In this document: one piece after another, positions 7,596 to 11,328 of the stretch
Layout: each line of letters begins with the position of its first letter
Numbering within the stretch: position 1 is the stretch's first letter
Source of the DNA: Pseudomonadota bacterium
GTDB lineage: Bacteria > Pseudomonadota > Gammaproteobacteria > Burkholderiales > Thiobacillaceae
Assembly (NCBI GenBank): GCA_021802595.1
Contig: JAJZRT010000062.1
Coordinates: 1-11,328 of the forward strand
Direction: 5' to 3'
DNA length: 11,328 bases
Made by a program: the position numbers and the translations under genes
The notes under the pieces: model-generated
The model's input: only the letters and a program-made list of their open reading frames with translations
Database searches by the model: none
Told to the model about the DNA's origin: nothing

Positions 7596-8316
7596 CGAGG
7601 CGCCCGCGCGCCGCCGCCTGCGCGACGTGCTGTCGGATTGCGCCGACCGCTTGCCGGTCGACATCGTCGGCGAGGCGGACAACGGGCTGGATGCGCTGAA
7701 TCAGGTGCAGCAGCAGCCGGTCGACGCGGTATTGCTCGACATCCGCATGCCGGGCATGGACGGCCTGGAGTGTGCGGCCCATCTCAATACGCTGGACAAG
7801 CCGCCGGCCATCATCTTCAGTACGGCCTACGAGGCGTATGCCTGCCAGGCGTTCGACCTCAACGCGGTCGACTACCTCCTGAAACCGGTGCGTGCCGACC
7901 GCCTCATGCGCGCCCTGTCGCGGGCACACAGTGTGAGCGACAACGTGCTGGAGCGGCTGCGAGCCGCCCATCCCAAGGCCCGCACTCATCTTTCGGTCAA
8001 CGAGAAGGGCCGCATCGTGCTGATTCCCGTGACGGACATTCTCTATCTCAAGGCGGAACTCAAGTACGTCACGGTGCGGACGGCCGCCCGTGAATTTCTG
8101 ATCGAGGAATCGCTCACCCGCCTGGAAAGCGAGTGGGGCGACACCTTCCTGCGCATCCACCGCAATTGTCTTGTGGCGCGTGCGCGCATCCGTGAAGTCG
8201 GCAAACTGGCCGGTGAGGACGACGGCCATTTCCTGCGCCTGGACGGGCTGGACGAGCGGTTGCCGGTCAGCCGGCGCCAGTATTCCGCCCTGCGAGAGAC
8301 CCTCAAATCCCTTTGA
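7552..8316 (+). CDS. algR: AlgR-type LytTR response regulator
   Basis: Cytosolic DNA-binding response regulator of 254 aa. The receiver domain (about 8-125) has the acidic pair D14/D15, the phosphoacceptor D63 in LLDIRMPGMDG, T91 and K111 in DYLLKPV. The LytTR DNA-binding domain (about 145-250) shows the family strings ILYLKAELKYVTV, FLRIHRNCLVARARI and LPVSRRQYSALR. It should be phosphorylated by the upstream kinase and bind paired direct repeats. In Pseudomonas the AlgZ/AlgR pair, also beside argH, controls alginate and type IV pilus genes. Whether the targets are the same here cannot be read from the window. The start is GTG at 7552, the only start that leaves the receiver domain complete, and no good ribosome site precedes it, consistent with coupling to algZ. 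In Pseudomonas hemC follows algR. Here a non-coding region and nudF follow. Confidence 0.9.
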   Translation: MNAPNPPLRVLIVDDEAPARRRLRDVLSDCADRLPVDIVGEADNGLDALNQVQQQPVDAVLLDIRMPGMDGLECAAHLNTLDKPPAIIFSTAYEAYACQAFDLNAVDYLLKPVRADRLMRALSRAHSVSDNVLERLRAAHPKARTHLSVNEKGRIVLIPVTDILYLKAELKYVTVRTAAREFLIEESLTRLESEWGDTFLRIHRNCLVARARIREVGKLAGEDDGHFLRLDGLDERLPVSRRQYSALRETLKSL

Positions 8317-8319
8317 GGG
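8300..8319 (+). other. Hairpin spanning the algR stop codon
   Basis: CCCTCAAA (8300-8307) pairs perfectly with TTTGAGGG (8312-8319) around a TCCC loop. The TGA of algR (8314-8316) lies in the 3' arm. No T-run follows, so it is not a normal intrinsic terminator. It could stabilise the 3' end or aid Rho-dependent termination. Confidence 0.4.
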
Positions 8320-8342
8320 GGTGGCGGAGGCGCGACGGAAGA

Positions 8343-8382
8343 CCGGCTGTCAGGGGTAAATCCTCAGAAAAGCCGGGATTTT
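8343..8382 (+). terminator. Weak candidate terminator of algZ-algR
   Basis: CCGGCT (8343-8348) pairs with AGCCGG (8371-8376), followed by GA and TTTT (8379-8382). The 22-nt loop is long and only a 3-bp inner helix (AGG/CCT) is visible, so termination would be inefficient. The strong terminator at 8549-8578 is an alternative end for the same transcript. Confidence 0.3.
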
Positions 8383-8402
8383 ATGGCGTGCCCACAAAAT
8401 TA

Positions 8403-8419
8403 ATTGATTAATAATCAAT
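8403..8419. repeat. Inverted repeat ATTGATT-AAT-AATCAAT
   Basis: Perfect 7-bp arms (8403-8409 and 8413-8419) with a 3-bp spacer, followed directly by the 8-bp palindrome AATCGATT (8417-8424). The GATTAA element occurs twice, 15 bp apart (8406, 8421). This is a plausible binding site for a dimeric regulator in an AT-rich, promoter-like region. Confidence 0.4.
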
Positions 8420-8434
8420 CGATTAACTCTCTCC

Positions 8435-8450
8435 TACAACTAAAGTTGTA
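8435..8450. promoter_or_regulatory. Candidate operator TACAACT-AA-AGTTGTA
   Basis: Perfect inverted repeat with 7-bp arms (8435-8441, 8444-8450) and a 2-bp centre. Its size and symmetry fit operators of MarR/OhrR-like winged-helix dimers, but the protein is unknown. It lies 25 bp before the structured RNA, where a -35 region could be, so it may control transcription of that RNA and nudF. I find no convincing -35/-10 pair: TTTTAT at 8459-8464 is the best -10-like hexamer. Confidence 0.4.
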
Positions 8451-8474
8451 TAGCCGGATTTTATTTAGCTACGT

Positions 8475-8578
8475 AGGATGACCGGGCTTGCTGTTGTATG
8501 GCTGCAAGCAGAAGTTCTCCGCAATGAGGAACGTGTATCCTCAGTTCTGCCGGGTTCGCAAGAACCCGGCATTTTTTT
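8475..8578 (+). ncRNA. Structured leader or small RNA upstream of nudF
   Basis: By eye this folds as a compact three-way junction. P1 is AGGATG (8475-8480) with TATCCT (8536-8541), including one G-U pair. P2 is GCTTGC (8486-8491) with GCAAGC (8504-8509). P3 is GTTCTC (8514-8519) with GAGGAAC (8526-8532), with one bulged G. Seven nt later comes a strong intrinsic terminator. CCGGGCTTGC (8482-8491) can instead pair with GCAAG-AA-CCCGG (8558-8569), that is, with the terminator loop and 3' arm. P2 and this pairing exclude each other, as in a transcription switch. It does not resemble any riboswitch consensus I recall. The alternatives are an independent sRNA of about 105 nt, or the 3' UTR of algR. 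Confidence 0.5.
8549..8578 (+). terminator. Strong intrinsic terminator 16 bp before nudF
   Basis: GCCGGGTTC (8549-8557) and GAACCCGGC (8562-8570) form a perfect 9-bp stem with a GCAA tetraloop, followed by A and seven Ts (8572-8578). It terminates plus-strand transcripts. On the minus strand no T-run follows. It ends 16 or 25 bp before the possible nudF starts, leaving almost no room for a separate promoter after it. Confidence 0.92.
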
Positions 8579-8603
8579 GTCCGCGCTCGGTATCATGACG
8601 GCC

Positions 8604-9161
8604 ATGGAAAACGAGTCCCCCGACCTCAAGGAAATCGAGTTGGCGAGCGAAACCGTCTTCAAGGGACGGCTGATGCATGTCAAGCGCGACCGTGTGCGGC
8701 TGCCCAATGGACAGGAATCGACGCGCGAATACATCGTCCACCCCGGTGCCGTCGTCGTCATTCCGGTGTTTGAAAATGGCGATCTCCTGCTGGAGCGCCA
8801 GCACCGCTACCCGCTGCATCGCGATTTCATCGAACTGCCGGCCGGCAAGATCGATCCCGGCGAGGACGACCTGACCTGCGCGAAGCGTGAACTGGAAGAG
8901 GAGACCGGCTACACCGCGGGCGCGTGGCGCGAAGTCACCACCATCTATCCCTGCATCGGCTATTCGGACGAGCGCCTGGCGTTCTATCTGGCGAAGGGGC
9001 TCAAGGACGGCACCCACGGCCGCGACCACGACGAATTCCTGGAAATCTTCCGGCTGCCTTTCGCCGAGGCGATGCAGTGGGTGAAGGACGGCCGCATCTG
9101 CGAGACCAAGACCGTGATCGGGCTGTTCTGGCTGGAGAAGATGCTGCAGCAGGGCTGGTAA
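8604..9161 (+). CDS. nudF: Nudix hydrolase, ADP-ribose pyrophosphatase family
   Basis: Cytosolic Mg-dependent hydrolase of 185 aa, likely splitting ADP-ribose to AMP and ribose 5-phosphate. The Nudix box G-x5-E-x7-R-E-U-x-E-E-x-G-U is complete at residues 81-103 (G81, E87, R95, E96, E99, E100, G102). The NudF-like frame around it is present: VFKGRLMHVKRDRVRLPNG, HPGAVVVIPV, ELPAGKIDPGE, and after the box the substrate-loop region IYPCIGYSDERLAFYLA and DEFLEIFRL. Length and order match the B. subtilis/E. coli NudF subfamily rather than MutT. ATG at 8595 would add three residues and cannot be excluded. The frame is also open back to 8478, but that would translate the terminator hairpin. Both good starts have weak ribosome sites. 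The gene is probably expressed by read-through of the upstream terminator or from a promoter overlapping it. Confidence 0.88.
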   Translation: MENESPDLKEIELASETVFKGRLMHVKRDRVRLPNGQESTREYIVHPGAVVVIPVFENGDLLLERQHRYPLHRDFIELPAGKIDPGEDDLTCAKRELEEETGYTAGAWREVTTIYPCIGYSDERLAFYLAKGLKDGTHGRDHDEFLEIFRLPFAEAMQWVKDGRICETKTVIGLFWLEKMLQQGW

Positions 9162-9176
9162 ACCCCGCCCCCAAAC

Positions 9177-11328
<2,152 letters not shown>

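Larger units (their letters stand above)
8371..8464 (+). repeat. Imperfect direct repeat AGCCGG(G)ATTTTAT
   Basis: AGCCGGGATTTTAT at 8371-8384 recurs as AGCCGGATTTTAT at 8452-8464, one G shorter, 81 bp downstream. The two copies flank the AT-rich segment with the inverted repeats. This may be a small duplication or the ends of a short inserted segment; two copies are too few to decide. Confidence 0.4.

Noticed and set aside
8475..8578. 4.5S (SRP) RNA or ykkC-type riboswitch
   Set aside because: The SRP core (GGTCAGG, GGAAGG, AGCAGCC) and the ykkC core (GGTCCGAGAG) are both missing from the segment.
8478..8603. N-terminal extension of the Nudix protein from the ATG at 8478, in frame with nudF
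   Set aside because: It would translate through P2, P3 and the terminator hairpin. The AGG before this ATG has no spacing, and the added 42 residues do not look like a Nudix N-terminus.

Overview
The window is a GC-rich piece of a proteobacterial chromosome, most likely from a betaproteobacterium. The best clues are a gammaproteobacterial/betaproteobacterial-type frataxin CyaY, an argH gene head-to-head with an AlgZ/AlgR-type two-component pair (an arrangement also known from Pseudomonas), and a cobalamin-dependent MetH of the E. coli type. The genus cannot be told from this sequence alone. I see no tRNA, rRNA, CRISPR array, insertion sequence or phage gene.

Left part (1-1574, plus strand): cyaY is followed 6 bp later by a MarR-type regulator with an unusual four-cysteine tail, then by a small polytopic membrane protein of unknown function. 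The membrane protein gene runs tail-to-tail into the next block and overlaps it by 28 bp.

Middle (1547-6534, minus strand): reading from the right, argH (argininosuccinate lyase) is followed after 15 bp by a large exported WG-repeat protein and then, through a 4-bp ATGA overlap, by an exported SH3-type protein. The last two look like a translationally coupled pair of envelope proteins attached to the end of an arginine-biosynthesis gene. The block from about 940 to 5118 looks less GC-rich than the housekeeping genes around it, so it may be an accessory insertion.

Right of centre (6549-8316, plus strand): an AlgZ-like sensor kinase and an AlgR-like LytTR response regulator overlap by 44 bp. 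Their operon starts only 14 bp from the argH start codon.

Region 8317-8603 has no gene but is the most structured non-coding stretch of the window. It has an AT-rich part with two inverted repeats, then a segment that folds by eye as a three-way junction. A near-perfect intrinsic terminator follows, ending 16-25 bp before a Nudix hydrolase gene (nudF-like). A segment of the junction can also pair with the loop and 3' arm of the terminator. This is the architecture expected of a transcription-attenuating leader, or alternatively of a stand-alone small RNA.

Right end (8604-11328): nudF (ADP-ribose pyrophosphatase family, plus strand) converges on the 3' part of metH (minus strand), whose 5' end lies outside the window.
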